Shown one piece after another: positions 37,456 to 50,790 of a DNA stretch of 64,000 nucleotides (the first letter of the stretch is position 1; every line of letters begins with the position of its first letter). Both the position numbers and the translations under genes were made by a program. The stretch is from Nissolia schottii (taxonomy: Eukaryota > Streptophyta > Magnoliopsida > Fabales > Fabaceae): assembly GCA_003254905.1 (NCBI GenBank), contig QANU01041584.1:429410-493409 (forward strand). The letters are read 5' to 3'. The notes below the pieces were generated by a model that saw nothing but the letters and a program-made list of their open reading frames with translations, made no database searches and was not told the origin of the DNA.

Positions 37456-39739
37456 TACGAAATAATTTTATTTTTTTTAATTTTAATTGCGTACGAAATC
37501 ATGGGTTCCTAGGTAAGCTACAAAAATTCAAAAAAATAATTTTGTAAAAAGACCAGAACACTATTTATCGTGCGCGCAGGGGAGAATCTATCGATTTGCA
37601 CTTTGAAGAGCCTAACTCGCTTGGACTCATGCGCGCGAGCCCAACTCCCTTCTCAACTCTTTTTACCAAAACAACAATTATTAAAAATATATAAACACTT
37701 AAAATGTTTGTGATCTAACCAATGTGGGACTAGAACTTTTGAAATACATAAGCTTTGTTCTACTTCTCCCGTGATTATTAGATGCATTATTATTGTCATT
37801 AATTTACATGAAGAGCTAGGTAGCTAACTAGCTCGAAAGAGTTCAATGAAGTCTATAAGAAACAAAAGGGAAAAAAAAAGTTGAAACACAATCATAGGAA
37901 ATAGATATTGAAGAAATAGGTGAGATTTTACTGTCAGAGAAAACAGGATTAAGGTTTAGGTTCCTTTTGTTTCTATTTTATGTGGAAATGGGACCACCAC
38001 TTTGCTGTTTGGAACCACCACCACCACTAATGTGATATATAAAACTTTATGATATCTATAAGACAATCTTGATAAAGAAACCAAAAATTACAGTTTGTTG
38101 TTTGGGACCACCACCAACACAATGCACACATAATGGGGACATTCTTGATAAGAAAGAGACCACACAATATTATAATAGTGATAGTAAAAGGCAAGATGAA
38201 TAACAACAATAAATAAAATGGTGAGAACTCTTAGAAACCCTTCAGCATCTCAAAAAAAATGTAGAAATGGGGGTAAAACCCAAGAAAACAAAAAACCCAA
38301 GAAAACACCAACAAAATCAAAACTCATTGTAGCAGCAATAACAAGAGAGTCGAGAGAGAAAAACTCATTAACAAAAACACATCAACAAACACGCATTACA
38401 ACAGCAACAACAGAGAAACAAATGGGGGTGAAGAGAAACAGATGAGATATCCACTTGGAGCAGTTGTTTTGAATGCAGTATATGATATTTGGGCAAAAGT
38501 TAATATTTTGTTATAAATGCAAAAGACTCCGATGATTTAGACCTGAGACTTTACAGGTTCAGCCTCATCCGCGGTTACAGGGGCAACTGCTTCATCATTC
38601 TTCACCTCACTGTCATTAATAGCCCTGCGGACTTTATAACTTACTGAATTAGAACCTTAAAACTTTAAATTCCAAACCACTAGCATAACCAGTCGTATTA
38701 ATCACTGTACGTGCCTACTTGTGAAGAACAAAAGTCATTAATAAATATATGTATCTTTCCATTGAATACCCATCCAAGCAGAGATGTATTGCGTTGGCAC
38801 TAATATAACTATTATTATGCTGATGTAGCTAATGCACTGGGCCTTTAATGGTAGGACAACAACAATATAAGAAGTGTGAGGATGATAGATAGGCATGCTC
38901 TGTGGACCTCTGAACCAATGCAATAGCAGCTACATTTCCTAAGGATTAAACACCTTTCTTCTACCAACAAACAAAGAAAGTCATCCTCCTCCTTCAGCCG
39001 TTGTTGGTCACGTGAGGGTCACTTGAGCTGTGGATCTAGCAACAGAGGTGGAGGCCACCGGATGGGACCAAACACTGAGTTAGGGTGCAATAGGGAATGG
39101 ACCATTAAGCCGCATAATTTAAATTGATTTTTGTGTTAATCATGTTATTCAATATGTATAATTAACTTATTTTATATTAAACAAAATTGTAATATAAATC
39201 TATCTCAGCCATTGATTTGTTCTTTCAATGGGTGACATTTAGATAACCTAACTCAACCTTCGTCATACAAGTCTTTCCATCAATCAAGACTACTGAGATG
39301 AAGTCTTAATTCACTTTAGAACTATTAAAATGCTTACATTACGGTAGTTGAGGTAAACTAACCAAATAAAATACTATTAGAATTACATTACCTAAATTTA
39401 GGAATTTAAAAATAGCAATAATCCATAATTATTTAATTTTGTCCATTAAATAATTTCTAGTTGAATGTGAAAACTAAAACATTAAAGCACTTACCACACC
39501 GAAATATGAGAGAGCAACACATTAGAAAAATAAGGATATTTTTGTCATCTTAAAATAACTCAAAGTCACAAATATTTCAAAAATGTCCAGAGGAAAGGTG
39601 GCTGTAATCTTTTACAAAGTTAGCGAGTATCACAAGAAAAAGTTACAATTATAAAAGGGTTAGTGTAATTTCACTAAACTCTAATAAGGTTAGTGTAATT
39701 TACCCTTTCATAATATAATGATGCCAAAACATATCAATA
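37456..39739. other. Intergenic DNA with one possible orphan exon
   Basis: No complete gene. A Lys/Thr-rich open frame at 38218-38445 is low-complexity and not called. On the minus strand 38537-38624 could be a terminal exon: an acceptor CGCAG, then 28 open codons rich in Glu and Val (start AINDSEVKNDEAVAP), then TAA. No upstream exon was found, so it may be a gene relic or chance. Confidence 0.4.
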
Positions 39740-39748
39740 TATATTTTA

Positions 39749-42580
39749 GACTTTTTACTCTTTTGTCCCTGTCACTGGGACAAATTACCAAAATATCTCT
39801 GTTTCAAAACATAATACGTAACTACCTCTGTTTTGGCTGACGTGGACTCCGCGGCACGCGTGGACGTCCACGTCAGATTCGCCTATGCGGTTGGCGAATT
39901 CAACCCAACTTACTCCATCTCCTATCGCCACCGCTGCTCCACTTGGATTAGTCCATCAGTATTGTAAAGCTTTTACTTACACAAAATTTATTAGTTTAAT
40001 TAATAGCTTTTATGTTGTTTAGGGTTTTATGTTATCTATATTGAGTTCAATTAAAAATTTGTAGTAAATTATAACATAGGGATGTTTGAGCATTTTATGT
40101 TATCTGCATCAGTGTAATGTAATTTGTATGGTGTTGTTGTTGTGTGACATTTTAGTTCATATTTTTTTATTATATGCGGTGTTTATTGTTCTTGGATCCG
40201 TAACAGTACACCATTGTTGGCCATTTGAGTTACGGCGGCATATGTCTATTAATATAATCATAGCGGTCATAAAACTAAATTATAGTGGTCATATTAATAT
40301 AATCATAGCGGTCATAAAGTGGCAGGTTAGCATAAAATTAAAATATCAGATTCAAAGAACCTTACATCTGTGGTCAACAAAGCAAATAAAAATGCGACTG
40401 TGTAAACTAATGTCGTGATGGGGGTCGGTGCGTGGCAGCCTAGGAGCCAGGCTGTGAGGGATAATGTGGGGGTTGTGAGTGAGGATGTGAGGGGTAAGAA
40501 TATGATGGTGGATGTGATGGGTAAGGGTAATGATATGGTGGCGGTGGGTAAAGGTATGACGATGGTGGTGGGTAAGGGAATAATGGTGATGGGTAAGGAT
40601 ATGAGGGCGGTGGTGGGTAAGGATATGATGGTGGGGGGTAAGGGTATGATGATGGTGTCTCGGCTGGCATAGTAGGTGCGGGCGTAGACTCGTGAGGGAT
40701 GGACTCAGCGGACTCAGTATGGTCTACACGTCTTCGGCCATCAGCTAATCCAGATCGTCTTCTGCGACATGGTCTCCGATCGCCCTGCTCCTCGGCCTCC
40801 GCCGGTGGTGCAATGGGGGTCGCAGAAGAAGGAGCGTACTGCTCAAGGCCAATCCGGTCATGCTCCCGGATGACTGATAGGATAGCCTCAACAGATGCTC
40901 GAAGCTTGTCCATGCTGAATGAAGGAGATTGAGGGTCCGCAGTCCAAGCCAGTTGTTGCTCCGCAATGTCCCCCTGCCGTAATGACAGTCACAATTAATG
41001 ATTAGTAATGGTGTAAAATAAAAGTTTTATTAAAAATTATTGATGAATCACTTACCACGACTCCTAGCTGCACAGAGGCGCGACTGATCCACCGTCTTGT
41101 GATCATCCTGTACCAGTGCATGTACTGCGAGCGTGCGGTGAGAGGCTCGCACAATGGCTCCTGCGTCACAATCCGGTTGGCCCGATCATCCCAAAACTCG
41201 ATGTACTGTCTATGCACATCTGGCCAGTACTGATCGGACCTTCCGGCTAGTGTGATCTTGTGAAGGTGATCGGGTTGATGTGGCCTACTTGGTATGGGTT
41301 GATCCATACTAAACTCGCACATCACCCGATCAGGCTGGTGCCACTCGATAATGAAGAAGCACACCAGAGGGACTACGGCTCACCAACTAATGTGCCCAGC
41401 CTTGCAGAGGTCGGGGAGGTGATCTATGGTATCTCCGGTGTACGGCTCCCACGCAACCTGAAAATAAAGCTCGAAAATGTACAATACAATATTATGTTGA
41501 ATAAATGATATATACGCACAGATATATATTACCTCGTCTGATCTCATGTTATCAAAAAACTGGCGATAACAAGGAAGGGCATGAAATGGTGTATCCCCCA
41601 GAAGCTTATGGGCGTGCCACCTGATTCAAATTTAATTACAAAACACACATTAGTTAATCACATAATACACATTAAAATAGGAAATCTAAAAGAATAATCA
41701 AACTAGTTGATAACACTTACTTGAATCCCAGCGGGCGGAACGGTGCTCGAGTAGCGTCATATCGCATCCAAATCGCCTCCTCGTCGTGGTCAGTTAGGGA
41801 AGGTGCAAGGCGAGGAAATCGATGCCACGCCCACTATCAATGCTCTACAAATACCACAAACAACAGCAACAATCAATGCATGCAACAGCAACTATCCACA
41901 CATACCACAACAACAGCACCTTACGCATGCAAGAACAACATTCTATACAACCGCAACAACATACAAATTATATGACATTGTCAGTAACACAGATAACAGA
42001 TGTAAACTAATAAACTTTACAAAAAATAAACTAATAAATTACTTATAAACAATAAACAATAAATAAACTAATAAACTTTACAAAAAATAAACTAATAAAT
42101 TACTTATAAACTAATAAACAATAAACTAATAAACTAATTATATTACTCTAAACAATAAACTAATAAATATTAAACTAATAAATATTACAAAAAATTATTA
42201 ATTAAACTAATATATTTTGCGTAAGTTAAAACTTACAAGACAAATGTACGAACCAAAGCAGGGGAGCGGTCGGGACAGGCAGCTAGTAAGACCTGGAGCT
42301 CTGGAATTCTAGAGAGATAAAGTTTTTAGAGAGATAATGAAATTTCAGAAAATGAGAGGAGCGGGCAGAATGGGGGGGAGGGTGGCCACGCGGTTTGAAT
42401 TCGCCAATACGGTTAGCGAATCCACGTCAGATTCGCCAACCGCATTGGCGAATCTGACGTGGACGTCTACGCGTACCACAGAGTCCACGTAAGCCAAAAC
42501 GGGGTAGTTATGTATTATGTTTTGAAACAGGGGTATTTTAGTAATTTGTCCAGTGACGAGAACAAAAGAGTAAAAAAATC
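39749..42580. mobile_element. Mutator-like element carrying a PMD gene fragment
   Basis: The element is 2832 bp. It begins GACTTTTTACTCTTTTG, ends with the inverse CAAAAGAGTAAAAAAATC-type sequence, and is flanked by a perfect 9-bp duplication TATATTTTA at 39740-39748 and 42581-42589. A 9-bp target duplication with long inverted ends (about 150 bp, to about 39900 and from about 42410) is the mark of Mutator-like elements. The inner parts of both ends carry GCCAA/TTGGCGAA palindromes and GACGTGGA blocks. No MURA-type transposase is present. The interior holds a minus-strand plant mobile domain gene fragment (40440-41845) and, at 41840-42230, an AT-rich AATAAACTAATAAAC repeat. A 26-bp direct duplication (AATATAATCATAGCGGTCAT) lies near 40250-40318. 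Confidence 0.88.
40440..41845 (-). pseudogene. Plant mobile domain (PMD, MAIN-like) gene fragment
   Basis: On the minus strand, blocks at 41721-41830, 41533-41620, 41056-41457 and 40440-40973 join across GT-AG junctions and read as the C-terminal two-thirds of the PMD found in MAIN/MAIL1-like and PP7-long-form-related proteins: WAWHRFPRLAP, WHAHKLLGDTP, then VCFFIIEWHQPDRVM, SDQYWPDVHRQYIEFWDDR and YMHWYRMITRRWIS. A stop (TGA at 41380-41382) sits where Trp is expected after HISW, and a TAG precedes WAW, so it is decayed. The N-terminal part is missing and replaced by low-complexity DNA. The last exon ends in a repeated Tyr-Pro tail (SYPYPPP-type units, about 70 residues). PMD genes are known both as host genes and as cargo of Mutator-like and gypsy elements; the inverted ends show that this copy is cargo. 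Confidence 0.8.
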
Positions 42581-42589
42581 TATATTTTA

Positions 42590-45500
42590 ACCAAGCAAAA
42601 TGTATCTACCAATCCGAATTAAATAATCTCGTCTTCTCCTACTTTTCAAGTACATAAATTTGCTAATGACATTAAAGCTGAACACTAGCTAATGGACAAA
42701 GTTAGGGGTAGCAAGTACATGTTCGCACCAAGTGTTATTAAAATTTTCTCGACTACTAATCCATTACTCCCTTATAAATATGGTACAAATATGAACTATC
42801 AGCCCTTACAACTTGCACATCATATATTTGATAAGGGATTCCAAAATTTATGAATTGCGATGAGACGCTCAAACCATGGGAAAACATAACATACGTTGTC
42901 TTTAGAGGCAAAAATCCAGGGATCTACAACACTTGGACTGCAGAGTGTCATGCACAAGTCAATGGGTTAAGGGGAAATGTATATTAATCATACACTAATC
43001 AAGACAAGGCATGAACTGCTTGGCATGCATAATTGTCAAACATTCGCATGAACGACGCGTTGCCAATAGTGTTTATTTCATAACCATCTTGTGATTATGG
43101 TTGTTTCATAACCATCTTGTGATTATGGTTGTATTAACAGTTTTTAAATATGTGTTTATTCCAACTCAGGAAACAAATATTATGAACAAGAGAAAATAGG
43201 GAAAAATAAAGAAAGAAATTGTAATGGGACTTGTACACTAATTTATACTAATAACTTGTTTCACGGTTTTTATGACCAAAGCATAAACTATACGAATTGA
43301 GTTTTCTGATCAATCACGAAAGATTTTAATTACCAATTGCTTGAAATGTCAAAAAATATATTCCACATTTACCAATTCCATATGGATGAGCATAATAGGG
43401 GCAGTGTGAGGGAATAACAATGAAGTACAATAATACAGGCGCCGTGTGCCAGTGGTTTTGCACAGAAAAATTACACAAATTTACCTACCTATATGATACT
43501 CAATTGGTAGCCTGTACAAATTTCATTTTCAATAAAGCAAATTTGAAATAATATTCTACTATAAATAGTAATAAAGCATATGTTTATGGTATAATGTTTG
43601 AATCTCTTAACTCATCATGGCAAATTATTTCTTAACTACTAAATGATATCAAAACTTGCATATTTTTAAATTTTCAATGCAAAAAATGTGTACACTATTT
43701 ATCTGGTTGAATAGTTAGGAGCAACTATGAAAGGATGAGTTATGAAGTTCAAGCATATCTCGTGATTTATATCATACTTAAATGTTATCCCTTTATTTCA
43801 TGCTTAAAAATTTTCAACTTAATGTAATAACATTAAAAGGAGTATATTTTTAAAAAAAAATGGGTGAAAGACTTCGTGTAAATCTATTTTAACGATTATT
43901 TTTATAATAATATTATTGATTAGATCTATGTGAAAAACAGTTTTATCAAAAATTTTAACAAGTTTGTTACAAAAGTGGCCGGAATTTTAATCCCACTTCT
44001 ATAAAATTATATACATACACACTTGGACAACAAAGTAAAATTTTATATTGATAATGTATCACAATCTTGTGCAAACTTTTATATGGATTAACAACTAAGT
44101 AATATATCTTTTCAACACAAAATATTTAAAAAAAATGATGGACCCAAAATTTTTGCAACAATTTCTACTACATTTGTGTACCGACTCAACGCGATCTTGG
44201 GACCTAAACTTGTTAACTCTTGACAAGTTAAAGAGTCAACCTATACACTCAATAAAACCCTATACCCTAATTAAAACCCTTACTAAAACACAAAAGTATA
44301 AGATTGTAATAACACAAATCAAGTGTAGGATAGAATACCTATGATAGCCCATAAGTGGATCCTTCAGCTGACAATGTTCACTTTTGAATCCTCGATAGAT
44401 AGCAATGCAATGGCACTAGGAGGGCTCCAATAGGGTGCCATCGTGCCAGACTCCACCAAGGCTAGCGCAATTGTGCTCAGGTAGCGCAATCACATGCAGT
44501 TACTTAATCCATGAGTTTTTATTTATTTACTTTATCCATGTACCCCTTGCATGGTTTTTACTTATTTCTAGGATGTCACAATATCAACGCTTCGTTGAGC
44601 CACCATCTTCAAAAATGAATCCACTACTTCTCTTCTCCTATAACCACTCTAACACCATATCTATAATCCATCACTCTCGCATCCACCAAGCCTCCCACAA
44701 TCCATTCTCTTCCAGTACCTCCTGATAGTCAAAAATAAACATGTAAATGTACAACCATAGCCCATCGATTTGGCGTTGCCAAAGACTTTTGATGACAAAG
44801 TTTCTAAACCAACAAAACCCCCAACTACTCAACTACCCAACCCATTGTTGCTATATATATTGATGAGTCTACAAGCGAAAATGAACACCAGCAACTAAAC
44901 CCAAAGTGACCAGTGCTTCCGACACCCACATCTAAGCACCAGGTACCATCATCTCCGCACCAATGACTGCCACAACATGAGAAGGGGAATCACTCCAATG
45001 AGTCTTACCTCAAATCTTTGACAAGGCATTACAAAACTTTTTTTAGGGATTAACATGGACAAAGGAAAAAAATTTACAGGCTAAGTTTGTCCCCTGATTT
45101 TTTTTCAGAGACTAAGATGACACTTTAATTTTTTAGGTGACCAAATTGGACACTGAGACGTTGTTCAAGGACAAACTTAAGTATTTACTCAATATACTGT
45201 TTTGAAAGAAAGATATTATATATCTCGAAAGGATTTCAATAAAACCAAGGTTAAGAAAATCGGACTATACATCAAATCGGTCGAGGTAGGGGTTCAGAGG
45301 TTCAAACGATTCAACCGGGGATTTAACTGGGGTCGAATAAAAATATATATATTTTTATTTATATGCATGTGTGTGTGTATATATATATTTATATATATGA
45401 TTAATTATATACTATATAATAAATATAAATCATATTTTATATAGTGTTTGTACATTATTAGTGTTGTGAAAATATATTTTTCAACAAAATATATAGGTAT

Positions 45501-46261
45501 TTCATCAAAATCAATAAAAAAGAATTTTTTTTTTTAGAAAAATAGCAATTAAAAAAACCAGTCCGATTTTGACCTGTTCTCACCAATGCTCATAACAACC
45601 AGTTTTTCATAGCAAACTGAACTGAACAAGGGTCCAATTCCTAGTTCAACTGATCAGTCCGACCAATCCGGTCTAGTTTTCTGAACCATGAGTAACACAA
45701 CTGCAAGAATAGTAAACACAAACAACTTGGTTGTGTTTTGGTTGTATAAATTCTACCCCCCCAAATTTTTTGCAACTCACTTTGTGCTTTTGTTGCAACC
45801 CATGTTCGGGAACCATAACAACACTTATTTCAAACAAAAGATCTGTTCAAAATAACATGTTTCACATCATAAAAATTTTGATACCAATTTAACAAGTGTG
45901 TTTTAATTTCAATGTAGAAAATGGCTACGTTTATTACTACTAGTGTGATTATTTTCTAATACTTGTATATAATTATGTAGGCCCATTAAAACATATTCTT
46001 TGATCCATAAACAACTTCAACAAGGCCTGCATCCGGGCAACTTAGGTCGTTACCTAGTTTTTTGTAAAAATGAAGCATCTGAATTTATGACAACAAAAAA
46101 AATATATAAGGGGACTACAGTGGGCCTCAAGAGCATGCCTGGGTTAAATGGATCTGTAAAAATCTATTAAAAGAAATCTGGACTCTTTGTTTACTCGTCC
46201 ACCACTAAAGAACCAAAAAAATAAAACCATTATCAGACCACAAAGTAGAGTAACAATGCAA
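42590..46261. other. Intergenic DNA, no gene seen
   Basis: About 3.7 kb. Short open frames at 44135-44344, 44435-44725 and 45202-45444 lack recognisable motifs. A GC-richer patch around 44390-44480 may be mobile-element debris. AT-rich simple sequence occurs around 45340-45430. Confidence 0.45.
43076..43131. repeat. Perfect 28-bp tandem duplication
   Basis: Two identical adjacent copies begin TTTCATAACCATC and end ATTATGGTTG. Each unit is itself partly palindromic (CATAACCA / TGATTATGG). Confidence 0.95.
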
Positions 46262-46866
46262 TTACTTGAAAAAATTGTTAAAGGTTGAGGGATAAGTGTA
46301 AGCAGATATTGCTTAATAAAATATAAAACAAGCTATAATGGAATAACCTAGATATTCATCCAAGATAGCAATATCTTCAACACAAATTGTGCTCCAAAAT
46401 TTAATTGGTTGAAGAGCAATAGGTTCCTCATCACTCTTAATAACCTTTGTTGTCGTGGATGCAAGGACCCAATTCTAACAATACATAGCTGCAATCTACA
46501 CACAACACTCAAGAGTAGCCTGTTGTGTTTTAGGTTAAGGGGTCATGGTTACCTCACAAAAACCTCGCATAATTCCATTTCATTGGTAAAATCCAAGGGT
46601 ATTATATAAAGCTCTACTATATGCAAGCCTAATGTTACGAGGCTTCATCTCAGTACACCTAACACCATTGTTCCCTTCAAATGCATTTATTTGCACTAGT
46701 ATATTGACAACTTGCGGAGAGACTCTCACATAAGTACCCGACGATCTCCAAAATTAATTATATGACATGAGCAAGTACTTGATGAATTCTTGATAACAGG
46801 TTCAACATTTTAGCTCAAGCCACTATTTCCAGGGAAGCTTAATTCCAGCAACTCCCCTATAAAATT
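46262..46866 (-). pseudogene. Importin subunit beta-1 pseudogene fragment
   Basis: Minus-strand sequence reads, with several frame changes and stops, as about 200 consecutive codons of plant importin beta-1 (the nuclear import receptor KPNB1, built of HEAT repeats). In order from 46866 downwards: VAGIKLPWK-W-LEL, LSRIHQVLAHV, LEIVGYLCE, VSPQVV, RLAYSRALYNTLGF, FTNEME, IMR-CE, KSDEEPIALQPIKFWST, ICVEDIAILDEYLG, then CF-YFIKQ. The order and spacing match importin beta, so this is one colinear piece and not scattered hits. It includes the end of the open frame at 46810-47109, which reads importin sequence out of frame. Homology stops on both sides, so it is a broken, non-functional copy. Confidence 0.8.
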
Positions 46867-47109
46867 CTTCCTACTCTTGCTCTTCCAGGCACTAAATCCC
46901 CTCATCTTTGCGTATGTGTTGTAAAACTCAAACGCTAGTGCAATATCACTTAAATTATACCTTGGTAGTTCATATTCATCCAAACTTGCAAATTTTATCA
47001 TATAAATGTGCTCTGAAGAGTCTACAAAATACTCATCATCCGATTGCATAGCAGGCCCTGAATCACCATCCATGTAGCCACCACCATTACTAAAATGTTC
47101 TTCCATCAT
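46810..47109 (-). CDS. FAR1-like N-terminal open frame fused to importin debris
   Basis: A 99-residue open frame on the minus strand. Residues about 49-81 (DEYELPRYNLSDIALAFEFY then NTYAKMRGFSAWKSKSRKN) resemble the start of the FAR1 DNA-binding domain in FHY3/FAR1-related proteins, usually ...AFEFYNxYAxxxGFSxRKxxxR. An acidic region stands before it. The FAR1 domain's zinc-binding cysteines and the transposase-derived remainder are absent; the last about 16 residues come from out-of-frame importin pseudogene sequence. A possible 5' leader exon lies upstream at about 48890-49290 (donor GTGAGT after an ATG-containing open stretch). It is either a truncated FAR1-related gene or part of a transduplicated chimera. 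I doubt it makes a functional protein. Confidence 0.5.
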   Translation of the reverse strand: MMEEHFSNGGGYMDGDSGPAMQSDDEYFVDSSEHIYMIKFASLDEYELPRYNLSDIALAFEFYNTYAKMRGFSAWKSKSRKNFIGELLELSFPGNSGLS

Positions 47110-47403
47110 ATGGTATCCATCATTTAAATCTATTTATACAATTTTTCTTATTGCTACACACACACATGAAAAGACTAAACCCACAGCACAACATTAGCAA
47201 ACAAAGTTCCTAAGAAAATAAGATTAAGACCATCATCCATTTCATCTCAAGCAATCAAATGAAGATCAATTCAACCTCTAGATCAAAACTTAGCCATGAA
47301 CACATTGCAAGCATTAAAAGGCATATTATATTCATGCAAAAAGGAAGAGAGCAACAACAACTCAGGTGCTTACCAGTATTGGTACGAAGTTTCAAATATA
47401 TTT

Positions 47404-48066
47404 TGTTACAAGCTAAATACCAGGGGGTCTGAGAAGTTCTAATCCTCTAAAGAGGGAGAGAAGCTCACATTCCCTAAAAGGCTCAAAGAGCCCTCAATCC
47501 ACTAAGGAATAGGAGAGGCTCTCCTTACCTGGTCACATCGGCCCAAAGAGAGAGAGTTTCATGACGCCTGGCGAAAGAGAAAGTCATAAGCCCAAGACTT
47601 TGGGTCCGATCTGACCCAACAAAGTTAAAAGGAGGTAGCCACGACTTCTCCTCCCTCAATCTGCAACTAACTTCTAAATAAGCGGGGAAAGATAAGCTAG
47701 GGTAGCGGCTCATATATAATGCACATGATCTCAGGTCACAAGGTATCACTCATTCCCTCTCTAGAAAATTCACCTAATACTTGTGCTTACTTGAACGTCG
47801 GAGTAATTTTGCAGGTACACCCGCTGCCGCACTCTCTAAGTGAGGAACTCGTTTGGAGCTTTTGTCCAAGAGGAACCCGCTTGAAGTTTCTGTCCAAGCA
47901 TTGAAGTTTCTATCAAGACACCTTCCTTATCCTCTACTCATGTTTAGGTAACTTTGTTCCCTATACGAATTACTTGCGAACATATTTCATCACGACTCCT
48001 AACGGATGATCCTTTACTTAGTCTGTCCTACAAAGAATGTCGAAGGGCACCTACAATAAGAAAACA
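47404..48066 (+). mobile_element. Ty3/gypsy LTR fragment or solo LTR
   Basis: The segment contains ACTTGAACGTCGGAGTAAT and TTTTGCAGGTACACCCGC-type sequence (about 47788-47825), highly typical of LTRs of the plant Tat/Ogre group of gypsy elements. It may run from TGTTACAAG at 47404 to AAAACA at 48066, with similar 5-mers outside (TATTT and AATTT), but these borders are a guess. No internal gypsy coding sequence adjoins it, so it looks like a solo LTR. Confidence 0.55.
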
Positions 48067-49979
<1,913 letters not shown>

Positions 49980-50102
49980 TATCTCTCTCTGCTGTGCCTG
50001 GTGCCCAGTTGCTCTGTAAACTCTTAAACCCTAGCAAAGGCTGCCACGTTCGACTTGGCGATTTGAGGGAACACCTCTCGCGTTTGGTTCTTCGCCTCAC
50101 AG
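49980..50102 (+). other. 5' untranslated exon of the PRP40A gene
   Basis: A C/T-rich leader containing AAACCCTAGC, a common element near plant transcription starts of housekeeping genes, ends at CACAG/GTAATT. The next exon begins at 51522 after CTCTGCAG and carries the start codon. The left border is approximate. Confidence 0.6.
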
Positions 50103-50652
50103 GTAATTTCTCTGTCCTATTTTGTTCTTCAATCAATTGCGTTATCATTTCGTGATTTGTTCGGTTGCTCTTCGTAATAACTGCTTCAACGCTCTATTCA
50201 ACACGAGTAATCTTCGATCTCGATGCTGCTGCTATTTTTGGATATTTGTTTTTTTCTCGAATTAGGTTACGGTTCGCATGGGAATTGGAAAAATCGAGTA
50301 GTTGAGTTTGTTTTAAGTTAAAACAGCTATGGATTCAAATGCTATTGTTTTTCAGTTTTGTAGCTGATACAGTGTCACATTTGAGCTGCGAAAATCATAT
50401 ATCGTGTAGGGTTCTACATCTTTACGAAGTGGAGGTGCTTTACCTGATGAACCGTTCCTGTAGACATGCATACTTGAAAAGTAATTATGCACTTGCTATT
50501 ATAGATATATTTGCGTCGTGGTTAAATTGGAAGATAGGATTAGGGATGAATGCATTAAAGGCATGTTTGGTAACTGATTAATTTTGCAAAAATAGTAACT
50601 TTGTTTTCTTTCATAAGTTGTTTTAAACCTAAACAAGCTAACCAAACACACG

Positions 50653-50790
50653 CCAAGGAGAAAGTTGGGATAATAATCTGTTGTAGGAAAGACAGTAGAA
50701 CCTTCCCTTATATGGTTTGGTCATGTGTGGAGAACACTTATAAATGCCTTATTAAAGAAAGTAAATCAGAGGGAGGATAGTCAACTATGA
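50653..50790 (+). mobile_element. LINE (non-LTR retrotransposon) 3' fragment
   Basis: In the leader intron of PRP40A a short open stretch reads KEKVGIII, then IWFGHVWRTLINALLKKVNQ. This matches the conserved end of plant L1-type LINE ORF2 proteins (REKVGVAPI...RLRWFGHVxRRPxxAPVRRxDQ). Only this short 3' coding relic is visible. GC-richer DNA after it (50820-51110) may be further mobile-element debris. Confidence 0.65.

Noticed and set aside
38218-38445. Lys/Thr-rich 75-codon open frame
   Set aside because: Low-complexity composition, no leader or promoter signs, and no similarity I recognise.
40415-40932. Plus-strand Gly/Met/Val-rich open frames
   Set aside because: Antisense to the Tyr-Pro repeat and PMD tail on the minus strand.
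39749-42580. Autonomous Mutator transposase inside the PMD element
   Set aside because: No MULE transposase or SWIM zinc-finger sequence found in any frame between the inverted ends.
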